From JBGTLW01 sp041743835 (GTDB taxonomy: Bacteria; Planctomycetota; Phycisphaerae; Phycisphaerales; Phycisphaeraceae), in assembly GCA_041743835.1 (NCBI GenBank), contig JBGTLW010000224.1:1-20103 (forward strand): a stretch of DNA of 20,103 nt. The letters are read 5' to 3'. The position numbers and the translations under genes are program-made. The notes beneath the pieces were generated by a model that worked only from the letters and a program-made list of their open reading frames with translations, searched no databases and was not told the DNA's origin. This document shows, in pieces, positions 1 to 6,317 of the stretch; position 1 is the first letter of the stretch, and the number at the start of each line of letters is the position of its first letter.

Positions 1-103
1 GAAGGCCGCGGTGGATGCCGGCGCCGAGGCCGCCCGCCGGGTCGGCGAGGTCGTCAGCGTGCACGTGATCGCCCGCCCGCACGATGACGTGTCCAAGATC
101 TGA
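1..103 (+). CDS. BMC-H hexameric microcompartment shell protein, C-terminal fragment
   Basis: Only the last 33 codons are present; the reading frame starts at base 2 and ends at the TGA at 101-103. The visible residues include GAEAARR, VGEVVSVHVIARPH and the end DDVSKI. This is the classic end of a PduA/EutM/CcmK-type BMC-H domain: the final helix, then the strand with the conserved V-x-V-I-x-R-P-H pattern. BMC-H hexamers tile the flat facets of the shell, and their central pores pass substrates. The gene lies 98 bases upstream of a pentamer gene on the same strand, so it is probably the upstream part of the same operon. The 5' end lies outside the window, so length and start are unknown. The family call is firm; the functional type comes from the neighbours. 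Confidence 0.9.
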   Translation, partial: KAAVDAGAEAARRVGEVVSVHVIARPHDDVSKI

Positions 104-116
104 TGTCGTGAGATGT

Positions 117-169
117 GCGTGAGCGGTGAGCGCAGGCAATCCCGCGCTTGCTCAACTCACGGCTCACGC
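117..169 (+). promoter_or_regulatory. Intercistronic hairpin between hexamer and pentamer shell genes
   Basis: Arms at 117-130 (GCGTGAGCGGTGAG) and 156-169 (CTCACGGCTCACGC) are complementary at 13 of 14 positions, with a 25-base loop. No T-tract follows, so this is not a standard intrinsic terminator. It could act as an mRNA-processing or partial attenuation site separating the highly expressed BMC-H message from the BMC-P message. That role is inferred; the pairing is seen directly. Confidence 0.5.
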
Positions 170-201
170 AAAGTAACTCCAGGCCAAACCGGAGCCACCC
201 C

Positions 202-573
202 ATGTTCCTAGGCAGAGTCCAAGGCCACATCATCGCCACCGCGAAAGACCCGGGCATCAACGGCATGAAGCTGCTGATGGTTGAGCCGCTGAAGGTGCGC
301 TACGATGACCCCCAGGCCGCGGCCAACGTGGGCGGGGAGAAGGGTGGTCACGGCGTCTTTGAAACCACAGGCCGGGCCATCATCGCGCTGGACACCCTCG
401 GCGCGGGTGAGGGGCAACTGGTCCTGATTGTGCAGGGTTCCTCCGCACGCATGGCAGAAGGCTGCGGCAAGGTGCCCACCGATGCGGTCGTCGTCGGCAT
501 CGTGGACTCGGCCACGATCATGGGCCGAACGATCTCCGAGCGGGATGAACCCTCCGAGCTAGTCGCCCGCTAG
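202..573 (+). CDS. BMC-P pentameric shell vertex protein 1 (EutN/CcmL family)
   Basis: This 123-residue protein opens with MFLGRVQGHIIAT, the typical first strand of EutN/CcmL proteins. It continues with LLMVEPL, the LDTLGAGEGQLVLIVQGSSAR signature region and DAVVVGIVDSA, the end of the domain. BMC-P proteins form pentamers that cap the vertices of the icosahedral shell. The start at 202 is preferred over an upstream in-frame ATG at 148 because the family always begins at this strand and GGAG (191-194) lies at a usable distance. The segment 148-201 is the intercistronic leader. It is slightly longer than the other two pentamers here, with a C-terminal extension of about 20 residues after the conserved VD motif. 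It is followed 38 bases later by the aldehyde dehydrogenase. Confidence 0.93.
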   Translation: MFLGRVQGHIIATAKDPGINGMKLLMVEPLKVRYDDPQAAANVGGEKGGHGVFETTGRAIIALDTLGAGEGQLVLIVQGSSARMAEGCGKVPTDAVVVGIVDSATIMGRTISERDEPSELVAR

Positions 574-611
574 ACCCGCTCCCTTGAACTTCACTGAACA
601 CAGGCTCCATC

Positions 612-2027
612 ATGACCGCAACGATTGACAACCAACTGATTCAGGATGTGGTGCAGCAGGTGCTGAGCCAACTCAATGGGTCTTCCTCACGCCCCGCGCC
701 TGCGTCGGGCAACGGCAGCGGCTTGTTTGATGATGTGGACCGTGCCGTTGATGCAGCGACCGACGCGCAGCGGCAGCTAGCCGAGGCGGGTCTCGCCACC
801 CGTGAGGGCATCTGCAAGCTGCTCAAGCGGGTCTCGCTCGCGAATGCCGCCGCGTGGGGTGAGTTCGAGCTCAACGAGACCAAGGTCGGCCGGCTGGACC
901 ACAAGATCGCCAAGCTGGAGCTGCTCCAGAACGTGCCGGGGACCGAGTTCCTCAAGTCGCCCGCGTTCTCCGGTGATGATGGCATCGCGATGGACGAGGG
1001 CGCTCCGTGGGGCGTCATCGGGGTCATCACCCCGGTCACGCACTCGATCCCGACGATGACCGCCAACGCGATCAACATGATCGCGGCGGGCAACGCCATG
1101 GTCGTCAACGCGCACCCATCCGGAGCCAGGTCAGCCGCACTCGCTGCAAAGACCTACAACGCGGCCATCAAAGCTGGGTTCGGCATCGACCCGCTCATCT
1201 GCGTGATTGACCCGCCCACGCTGCGGTCTGCGGAGCAGATCTTTGCCCACGAGCGCATCCCCCTGCTGGTCGCGACCGGCGGCCCCGCGGTCGCGCGTGC
1301 CGCGATGAAGCAGACCAAGCGGTCGATCGTCGCGGGCCCGGGCAACCCGCCGGTGGTTGTCGATGAAACCGCCGACCTGGACAACGCCGCCCGGTCGATC
1401 ATTATGGGGGCAGCCTTCGACAACAACCTGCTGTGCATCGGCGAGAAGGAAGTCTTTGTCGTCGATAGCGTGTTCGACAAGATGATGGCTGCGATGCGGA
1501 ACGCCGGGGCCGTCGAGCTCTCTGCCGGGGCGGTGGCCAAGCTCACGGAGAAGGCCTTCACCTGGCAGAAGGACCACCACGCCGTCAACAAGGACCTGAT
1601 CGGGAAAGACCCAAGCGTCCTGGGTGAAGCCGCGGGCGTCAAGATCGCCAAGAATGTGCAGCTTCTGTTTGGCCAAACGACAGAAGACAACCCATTTGTT
1701 CCCGAAGAGCAGATGATGCCATTTGTGCCTTTTGTCAGGGTGAAAGACTTTGATGAAGCCCTGCGGCTGGCGCTCAAGCACGAGCACGGCTTCGGGCACA
1801 CCGCGATCATCCACTCCAACAACCTCGCCAACATCACCCGTATGGGCAGAGCCATGAACACCACGATCTTCGTGGCGAACGGTCCCTGCACCGCGGGGCT
1901 CGGTGTGGGCGGCGAGGGTTACCCCAGCTACTCCATCGCCACACCGACCGGCGAAGGCATTACCAACCCGATGACATTCACCCGCTTCCGCCGCGTGGGC
2001 ATCAGCGGGGCGCTACGCATCATCTGA
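612..2027 (+). CDS. CoA-acylating aldehyde dehydrogenase, microcompartment lumen enzyme (PduP-like)
   Basis: This 471-residue member of the aldehyde dehydrogenase superfamily resembles the PduP/EutE branch. It oxidises an aldehyde to acyl-CoA with NAD+; in PVM compartments the substrate would be lactaldehyde or a related short aldehyde. Residues 5-22 (IDNQLIQDVVQQVLSQL) form an amphipathic helix followed by a Ser/Pro/Gly-rich linker, as in encapsulation peptides that dock cargo to the shell. The catalytic cysteine is Cys275 in NNLLCIGEKE. Other family landmarks are GVIGVITPVTHS, the MVVNAHPSG nucleotide-binding strand, TGGPAVARAA and GPGNPPVVVDE. The end, SFTRFRRVGISG-like in the family, reads MTFTRFRRVGISG here. 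It sits between two pentamer genes, with ATG at 612 as the start. The enzyme class is secure; the exact aldehyde is not. Confidence 0.93.
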   Translation: MTATIDNQLIQDVVQQVLSQLNGSSSRPAPASGNGSGLFDDVDRAVDAATDAQRQLAEAGLATREGICKLLKRVSLANAAAWGEFELNETKVGRLDHKIAKLELLQNVPGTEFLKSPAFSGDDGIAMDEGAPWGVIGVITPVTHSIPTMTANAINMIAAGNAMVVNAHPSGARSAALAAKTYNAAIKAGFGIDPLICVIDPPTLRSAEQIFAHERIPLLVATGGPAVARAAMKQTKRSIVAGPGNPPVVVDETADLDNAARSIIMGAAFDNNLLCIGEKEVFVVDSVFDKMMAAMRNAGAVELSAGAVAKLTEKAFTWQKDHHAVNKDLIGKDPSVLGEAAGVKIAKNVQLLFGQTTEDNPFVPEEQMMPFVPFVRVKDFDEALRLALKHEHGFGHTAIIHSNNLANITRMGRAMNTTIFVANGPCTAGLGVGGEGYPSYSIATPTGEGITNPMTFTRFRRVGISGALRII

Positions 2028-2066
2028 CAAGGAGCCGTGCGTTAGAGCTTGAAACCCATGATTGAT

Positions 2067-2082
2067 GCCGGAGCGATCCGGC
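2067..2082 (+). promoter_or_regulatory. Short GNRA-tetraloop hairpin upstream of pentamer gene 2
   Basis: GCCGGA (2067-2072) and TCCGGC (2077-2082) pair perfectly around the loop GCGA, which fits the stable GNRA tetraloop class; the flanking bases add further weak pairs. It lies in the 89-base gap between the aldehyde dehydrogenase and BMC-P 2. BMC-P 2 has no clear Shine-Dalgarno sequence, so the structure may influence translation or transcript stability. The role is inferred. Confidence 0.35.
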
Positions 2083-2116
2083 GTGTACGTCATGGGGCAG
2101 TCTCTCCGCTTCCCCG

Positions 2117-2380
2117 ATGCAACAAGCCGTCGTCACAGGCCGAGCCACGTCCACCGTCAAGCACGCTTCGCTGGCGGGCTGGCGCTTGCTCATATGCCAG
2201 ACGCTGGATCGCGACGGGCAGGCGGGGGGCGACCCCGTGCTCGTGCTCGACAAGCTTGGCGCAGGATCGGGCGACCGCGTGCTCATCACCAGCGATGGGC
2301 TTGGCCTCCGTGAGCTGCTCGGCCACGACAACAGCCCGGCCCGCTGGTGGACGCTTGGACTTTTGGATGAAACGGTGTAA
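2117..2380 (+). CDS. BMC-P pentameric shell vertex protein 2 (EutN/CcmL family), short form
   Basis: This 87-residue protein has the EutN/CcmL pattern: MQQAVVTGRATSTVKHASL, then a LLICQTL strand, VLVLDKLGAGSGDRVLI and a final LGLLDETV. It is a second pentamer type, with roughly the minimal family length and no C-terminal extension. The usual S-x-G-x-R turn after the LGAGxGD motif is replaced by SDGLGLRELLG, so the pentamer surface probably differs from BMC-P 1. The ATG at 2117 is chosen because the family begins at this strand. I see no good ribosome binding site before it. It ends five bases before the next cargo gene, which implies translational coupling. Confidence 0.88.
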   Translation: MQQAVVTGRATSTVKHASLAGWRLLICQTLDRDGQAGGDPVLVLDKLGAGSGDRVLITSDGLGLRELLGHDNSPARWWTLGLLDETV

Positions 2381-2385
2381 CGGCG

Positions 2386-3237
2386 ATGGCACACATAGAC
2401 CCCCAACTCGTCGCGCAGATCACCAAGGCCGTCATCGATGCGCTGTCTTCGTCACCCGAGGGCTCGCGCTCGCAAGGCGCCGCCCCGATCAAGCCCCCGA
2501 TCGGCGTCTGCACCGGGGACTACTCTCAGTTCACTGACCGCCCAGACTTGACCGCCACGAACGAGAAACCCACTGCGCCAGCCACGGACGCTGGCGATGC
2601 CGCTCCAAGCACTTCGGCTGCGCCGCCCATCTCCGGCATCATCACCGCACAGCAACTGCAAAGCGCCATCGCCAACGCGCCCGATGGCGTGGCGGTCATT
2701 GCCCACGACGCGCGACCCACACCCCTTGCCAACGACTTCATCCGCGAGCACCCCGCAAAGGTCCGCCGCGCGGATGCGGCTTCCACTGGACTCAAGCGAG
2801 CCGCGTCGCTTGGCCAGCCCTGGCTTTGGTGGGCCGATGGTCATTGCCCGGCCGTCGCCGCGACGATGGCGGGCCTGGGTGGGAAGGCGGTCCTCTCCGG
2901 CGCGTCGCGCTCGGAGGCCGGGCTTGTCCACGTGCTCCGCGATCTGGCCAACGGCATACGCCAACAGACGATCACCGGCGGGCTGCTGTTCGTCCGTAGC
3001 GCGGCCCGGGCAACCGTCCTGGCCAACCGCAACCCGAGCCTGCGTGCGATCATCGGCACCTGCCCGGAGGCTGTCGAGCAGGGCATCTCACAGATCGGGG
3101 CCAATATCCTCATCGTGGAGTACCCCTTCATCAGCCCCGAGCGGTTGGCGAGCATGGCCACTCGCATCACACACAGCAAGCCGACAACCTCCTCGCACGT
3201 AGAACGCGAACTATCCGACATGCACCGCCACGGCTAA
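2386..3237 (+). CDS. Microcompartment cargo protein with encapsulation peptide and degenerate RpiB-like domain
   Basis: The 283 residues have three parts. Residues 4-22 (IDPQLVAQITKAVIDALSS) form an amphipathic helix like that of the neighbouring aldehyde dehydrogenase, so this is probably lumen cargo. Residues about 23-85 are a Pro/Ala/Thr-rich linker. Residues about 86-283 are a compact alpha/beta domain. Its last third follows the pattern of ribose-5-phosphate isomerase B (RpiB/LacA/LacB): GGLLFVRSAARATVLANR, then LRAIIG, then IGANILIVEYPFISPE. These match the RpiB order G-x-L-I-C-G-T-G, S-I-x-A-N-K, I-R-A, D-A-N-V-L. The CGTG catalytic/phosphate loop is replaced by VRSA, so canonical isomerase chemistry is doubtful. 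PVM loci are known to carry an uncharacterised protein in this area. The RpiB link is my pattern reading, not a search result. Confidence 0.72.
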   Translation: MAHIDPQLVAQITKAVIDALSSSPEGSRSQGAAPIKPPIGVCTGDYSQFTDRPDLTATNEKPTAPATDAGDAAPSTSAAPPISGIITAQQLQSAIANAPDGVAVIAHDARPTPLANDFIREHPAKVRRADAASTGLKRAASLGQPWLWWADGHCPAVAATMAGLGGKAVLSGASRSEAGLVHVLRDLANGIRQQTITGGLLFVRSAARATVLANRNPSLRAIIGTCPEAVEQGISQIGANILIVEYPFISPERLASMATRITHSKPTTSSHVERELSDMHRHG

Positions 3238-3259
3238 TCCACAGAAGAAACAGCTACTC

Positions 3260-3562
3260 ATGCGCATCGCAAAGGTCATCGGAAGCATCACGCTCGGTCG
3301 TCGCCTGGAAAATTTCCCGGCCGGCCAGCTTGTGCTTGTCGATGTGCTCGATGCCCATGCCCTGTCCGCTTGGCCGACGCCCGCATCACGCAGCACCGCG
3401 ATGCCCGAGAGCCTGGTCGTTTTCGATCAGTTCGGGGCTGGGGTTGGGCAGCTCATCGGGGTGAGCGAAGGGGCCGAGGCAACGATGCCATTCCGCCCGA
3501 AGAAAGTCCCGCTGGACGCGTACAACGCCGCCATTCTTGACCACGTACAGATAACGAGGTGA
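3260..3562 (+). CDS. BMC-P pentameric shell vertex protein 3 (EutN/CcmL family)
   Basis: This 100-residue protein begins MRIAKVIGSITLGRRLENF, followed by GQLVLVDVLDAHAL, VVFDQFGAGVGQLIGVSEG and LDAYNAAILDHVQI. The order of strands and the F-G-A-G-x-G-x-L-I-x-V motif mark the EutN/CcmL vertex family. It is the third distinct pentamer in the operon; several pentamer paralogues per locus are normal for PVM compartments. A loop rich in Pro, Ala and Ser (about residues 36-50) distinguishes it. Its final codons carry the AGGTGA that serves as ribosome binding site for the next gene, which starts three bases after the stop, so the two are translationally coupled. Confidence 0.92.
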   Translation: MRIAKVIGSITLGRRLENFPAGQLVLVDVLDAHALSAWPTPASRSTAMPESLVVFDQFGAGVGQLIGVSEGAEATMPFRPKKVPLDAYNAAILDHVQITR

Positions 3563-3565
3563 GCT

Positions 3566-4441
3566 ATGCCAGTTAATGAATATGCCTTGCGGAAAGACCT
3601 TTGCAGCATCGGGAAGAACATCTGGATGCGCCAGTTCTGCGCGGGCAACGAGGGGAACCACTCGGTCAGGGTCACCCCCGATCGCTACCTGGTGACCCCG
3701 ACGGGCCTGAGCAAAGGCTTCCTTGAGCCGGAGGATGTTTGCGTCTGCGACGCGGCCGGCAAGCTGATCGAGTCGAACGCGCGCGGGCGTCGGCCGTCCA
3801 GTGAAATCAAGGTACACCTGGCGATCTACAAGCACCGCCCGGACATCGGCGCGGTGATCCACTCGCACCCCCCACACGCCACCGCGTTTGCGATTGCCGG
3901 CATCCCGCTGCCCGAGGCTGTCCACCCCGAGGCGGAGGTCTTTCTGGGCAAGGTACGCACCGCCCCCTTCGCGATGCCCTCGACGCATGAGCTCCCCGCA
4001 AGCCTGATCCCCCTAATCGACAAGGAAACCAACACCGTGCTGATGGGGAACCACGGCTCGGTGTCCTTCGATGTGGATTTGACCGGCGCGTACTACAAGC
4101 TCGAGATTCTCGATGCGTACTGCCGTATCCTGCTGCTGACCAAGCAGATCGGCCGTATCAATTTCCTGTCTCAGGAAGACATGAAAGGCCTGCTCAAGGT
4201 GAAGCAGGCGTTTGGTATGCAGGATGCACGCCTGGCCTGCGCGGACTCGGGGTGCATCGGCTCAGACAACCAGGCGTTTCTCGCGACCTTTGACGACCAC
4301 CCGATGACCGCGAGCTGTTCCTGCGAAGGCGGGGCGGTGAGCCACGGCAGCGGGAGCGCAAAGCCACGCATGGATGAAGCGACGTTTGAGGCCACGGTTC
4401 AGGCGATCACCGACCAGATCATGGCTGGCTCCCGCAACTAA
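3566..4441 (+). CDS. pvmN: Class II sugar-phosphate aldolase (fuculose/rhamnulose-1-phosphate type), PvmN-like, with C-terminal encapsulation peptide
   Basis: This 291-residue zinc aldolase of the FucA/AraD family would cleave L-fuculose- or L-rhamnulose-1-phosphate to DHAP and L-lactaldehyde, the reaction that feeds PVM compartments. Zinc ligands are His99 and His101 (HSHPPH) and His163 (GNHGSVSF). Glu80 in PSSEIKVH sits where FucA has its catalytic glutamate. The catalytic domain ends near residue 215, so about 75 residues are extra compared with FucA. They comprise a cysteine-bearing linker (Cys225, 230, 251, 253) and a final amphipathic helix, residues about 271-287 (DEATFEATVQAITDQIM), typical of encapsulation peptides. 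The symbol follows the aldolase of the characterised PVM locus of Planctopirus limnophila; orthology is inferred from context and domain plan. Confidence 0.92.
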   Translation: MPVNEYALRKDLCSIGKNIWMRQFCAGNEGNHSVRVTPDRYLVTPTGLSKGFLEPEDVCVCDAAGKLIESNARGRRPSSEIKVHLAIYKHRPDIGAVIHSHPPHATAFAIAGIPLPEAVHPEAEVFLGKVRTAPFAMPSTHELPASLIPLIDKETNTVLMGNHGSVSFDVDLTGAYYKLEILDAYCRILLLTKQIGRINFLSQEDMKGLLKVKQAFGMQDARLACADSGCIGSDNQAFLATFDDHPMTASCSCEGGAVSHGSGSAKPRMDEATFEATVQAITDQIMAGSRN

Positions 4442-4480
4442 GCGATATCACGGCACACACCAAGCCCTCACCCAGCAAAC

Positions 4481-5677
4481 ATGCAGAAATCACTCGACAT
4501 CAAACTCGCCAAGATACTGGCCAACCCGGATTGCGGTGAGTTTATCCTCGCTGATGCTAAGGACGCGGATATGGCGTTTGGCATGGCGGCTGGGGGCAAG
4601 AGCCCGGAGCACCACGCGCAGGAAGGCAGGTTCCGCAGCCTCGCAGAGTACCGCGACCAGGTCCGTGCCAACGTGGTGCAGGGGCTGGTGGACATCATGC
4701 TCATGAGCGCCTCGACCAACGAGGTCCTTACGATCCGTGAACGGCTGTTCGATGCTTCGCACATCACGCCCGCCATCCGCGCCAACGACACCACCGACAT
4801 CTGGCTCGCGACCGGCAGCGAGTACCGCTCCAAGCCCGCACGCCCGTTCCGCTCGGCCACGATCGACCACGGGATGTGTGGCAAGGCCACGTGCGAGCCC
4901 GGCGAGCGCAATCTCGGCGCGGACCTTGGCTTGTACTCCATCACCTTCAACAACAACCTCGAACGTGACCTCGAAGCGCTCGAGCGGTACAAAGCGTTTC
5001 GCCTTGAGGCAGAAACCAAGGGGTTTCGACACTTCCTGGAGGTCTTTGAGCCGAATCAGCCCTCGCCAGCGTTTGGTGGGGGCGGGGCCCCCGCGGACCT
5101 TGGCCGGTTCATCAACGACAACATCGCCCGCACGCTTGCTGGCGTGACCAGCAAGGGCCGGCCGGTGTTCCTGAAAATCCCGTATCTTGGCCCAGCCGCG
5201 ATCGAGCAGCTCGCCGGTTACGACCGCAGTGTCATCGTTGGCATCCTGGGCGGTTCCGCGGGTACGACGATGGACGCTTTCCATCAGCTCTGGGAGGCTC
5301 GCAAGTACGGCGCACGGGTCGCGTTGTATGGGCGGATGATCAACAACGCGGAGGATCAACGGGCCTTCATCCAGCACCTGCGTTGGATAGCCGACGGCCA
5401 GTTGTCGGACCCCGCTGAGGGGGTGCGCTCTTACCACGCGGCATTGAGCAAGTCGGGGATCACGCCTTATCGCTCGCTGGAAGACGACCTGGTGCGTTCA
5501 TCCAGAGCGAGCGCCTACAGCGGCGTGTCTAGCAAGCTGAAGCACGCGAATGCCGGTGATACAACCGCAGCCGGGCCGAGCCAGAGTCTTGACAACGCAA
5601 CGCCGGATTTTACCAGCATGACCCGGGCTGAGAAGCTTGCGTGGAACCGTAAGCGTTGGGATCGCATTCTGGGTTAG
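4481..5677 (+). CDS. Putative class I (Schiff-base) aldolase-like TIM-barrel protein, uncharacterised
   Basis: This 398-residue protein is not one I can name with certainty. The region of residues about 125-310 reads as a beta/alpha barrel of the DeoC/FbaB/LacD aldolase group. A strand HFLEVFEPN is followed by VFLKIPYLG, where Lys232 is a candidate Schiff-base lysine. Then comes VIVGILGGSAGTT, a candidate phosphate-binding turn, and ARVALYGRMIN, matching the last glycine/arginine strand of such barrels. Early residues ADAKDADMAFG and the C-terminal EKLAWNRKRWDRILG look conserved but unexplained. The helix at residues 3-14 (KSLDIKLAKILA) is amphipathic and could be a weak targeting helix. It lies 39 bases after the class II aldolase and 16 bases before the cupin isomerase, so it belongs to the same operon. 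A role with the sugar-phosphate pool is inferred. Confidence 0.6.
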   Translation: MQKSLDIKLAKILANPDCGEFILADAKDADMAFGMAAGGKSPEHHAQEGRFRSLAEYRDQVRANVVQGLVDIMLMSASTNEVLTIRERLFDASHITPAIRANDTTDIWLATGSEYRSKPARPFRSATIDHGMCGKATCEPGERNLGADLGLYSITFNNNLERDLEALERYKAFRLEAETKGFRHFLEVFEPNQPSPAFGGGGAPADLGRFINDNIARTLAGVTSKGRPVFLKIPYLGPAAIEQLAGYDRSVIVGILGGSAGTTMDAFHQLWEARKYGARVALYGRMINNAEDQRAFIQHLRWIADGQLSDPAEGVRSYHAALSKSGITPYRSLEDDLVRSSRASAYSGVSSKLKHANAGDTTAAGPSQSLDNATPDFTSMTRAEKLAWNRKRWDRILG

Positions 5678-5693
5678 CCAAGGGAGGCCTTCT

Positions 5694-6287
5694 ATGATCA
5701 AGCGAAGTGAAGTCCGTGTTGCGCAGGCCAAGGCCGCTGCCATGCTCGATGCGATTGGTATCGCGATGACACCCACCGAGCGTGCGTATATCGAGATCGC
5801 GGAGTTCGGGCTTAATGACTTCTACAGCCAGGGCCTGGCCCTGATCACATATGTCAACACGGATCGGTACTGCGGGAAGGAGCTCATCATGTTCCCGCGG
5901 CAAACCTGCCCACAGCACCGGCACCCGCGCATCACCGCAGACATGAAGGATGCCGATCCCCCCGCGCCGCCGCAGGGCGACCCCGGCAAGATGGAAACCT
6001 TCCGGTGCCGATCGGGAGTGGTTTATCTCTACGTGGAGGGCAAAGCCGCGGACCCGATCGCTGCGGTGGTGCCCGCTGAATCCGCAGATTATTACACAGT
6101 CTTCCACGAGGTCGTGCTTCGGCCGGGCGACCAATACACCATCCCGCCCAATACGTGGCACTGGTTCCAGGCGGGCGATGAAGGCTGCGTCGTCAGCGAG
6201 TTTTCGTCCACAAGCCGCGACCCATTCGACGAGTTCACCGACCCCAATATCAAGCGGATGCCGGAGATCGACGAAGATGTGCAATAA
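5694..6287 (+). CDS. D-lyxose ketol-isomerase family cupin sugar isomerase
   Basis: This 197-residue single-domain cupin resembles the D-lyxose isomerase family (EC 5.3.1.15), which interconverts D-lyxose and D-xylulose and often D-mannose and D-fructose. Visible metal ligands are His75 and His77 (CPQHRHPRI), Glu101 or a neighbour in KMETFRCR, and His156 in NTWHWFQAG. The family's SEFSST and FTDPNIKRMPEI C-terminal segments are also present. The start at 5694 is supported by AGGGAGG (5681-5687), seven bases upstream; an upstream in-frame ATG at 5637 lies within the preceding gene and is rejected. It is the last enzyme gene before the regulator of the BMC operon. Family members are not known to me as fucose or rhamnose isomerases, so its real substrate here is open. 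Confidence 0.85.
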   Translation: MIKRSEVRVAQAKAAAMLDAIGIAMTPTERAYIEIAEFGLNDFYSQGLALITYVNTDRYCGKELIMFPRQTCPQHRHPRITADMKDADPPAPPQGDPGKMETFRCRSGVVYLYVEGKAADPIAAVVPAESADYYTVFHEVVLRPGDQYTIPPNTWHWFQAGDEGCVVSEFSSTSRDPFDEFTDPNIKRMPEIDEDVQ

Positions 6288-6317
6288 TCTTACCGCCTGC
6301 ATTGTGGCTGATACACC

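Noticed and set aside
2049..2537. Alternative open frame overlapping pentamer 2 and the start of the RpiB-like gene
   Set aside because: Its product is Arg/Ser/Pro-rich without family pattern, while the two overlapping frames show clear BMC-P and encapsulation-helix features.
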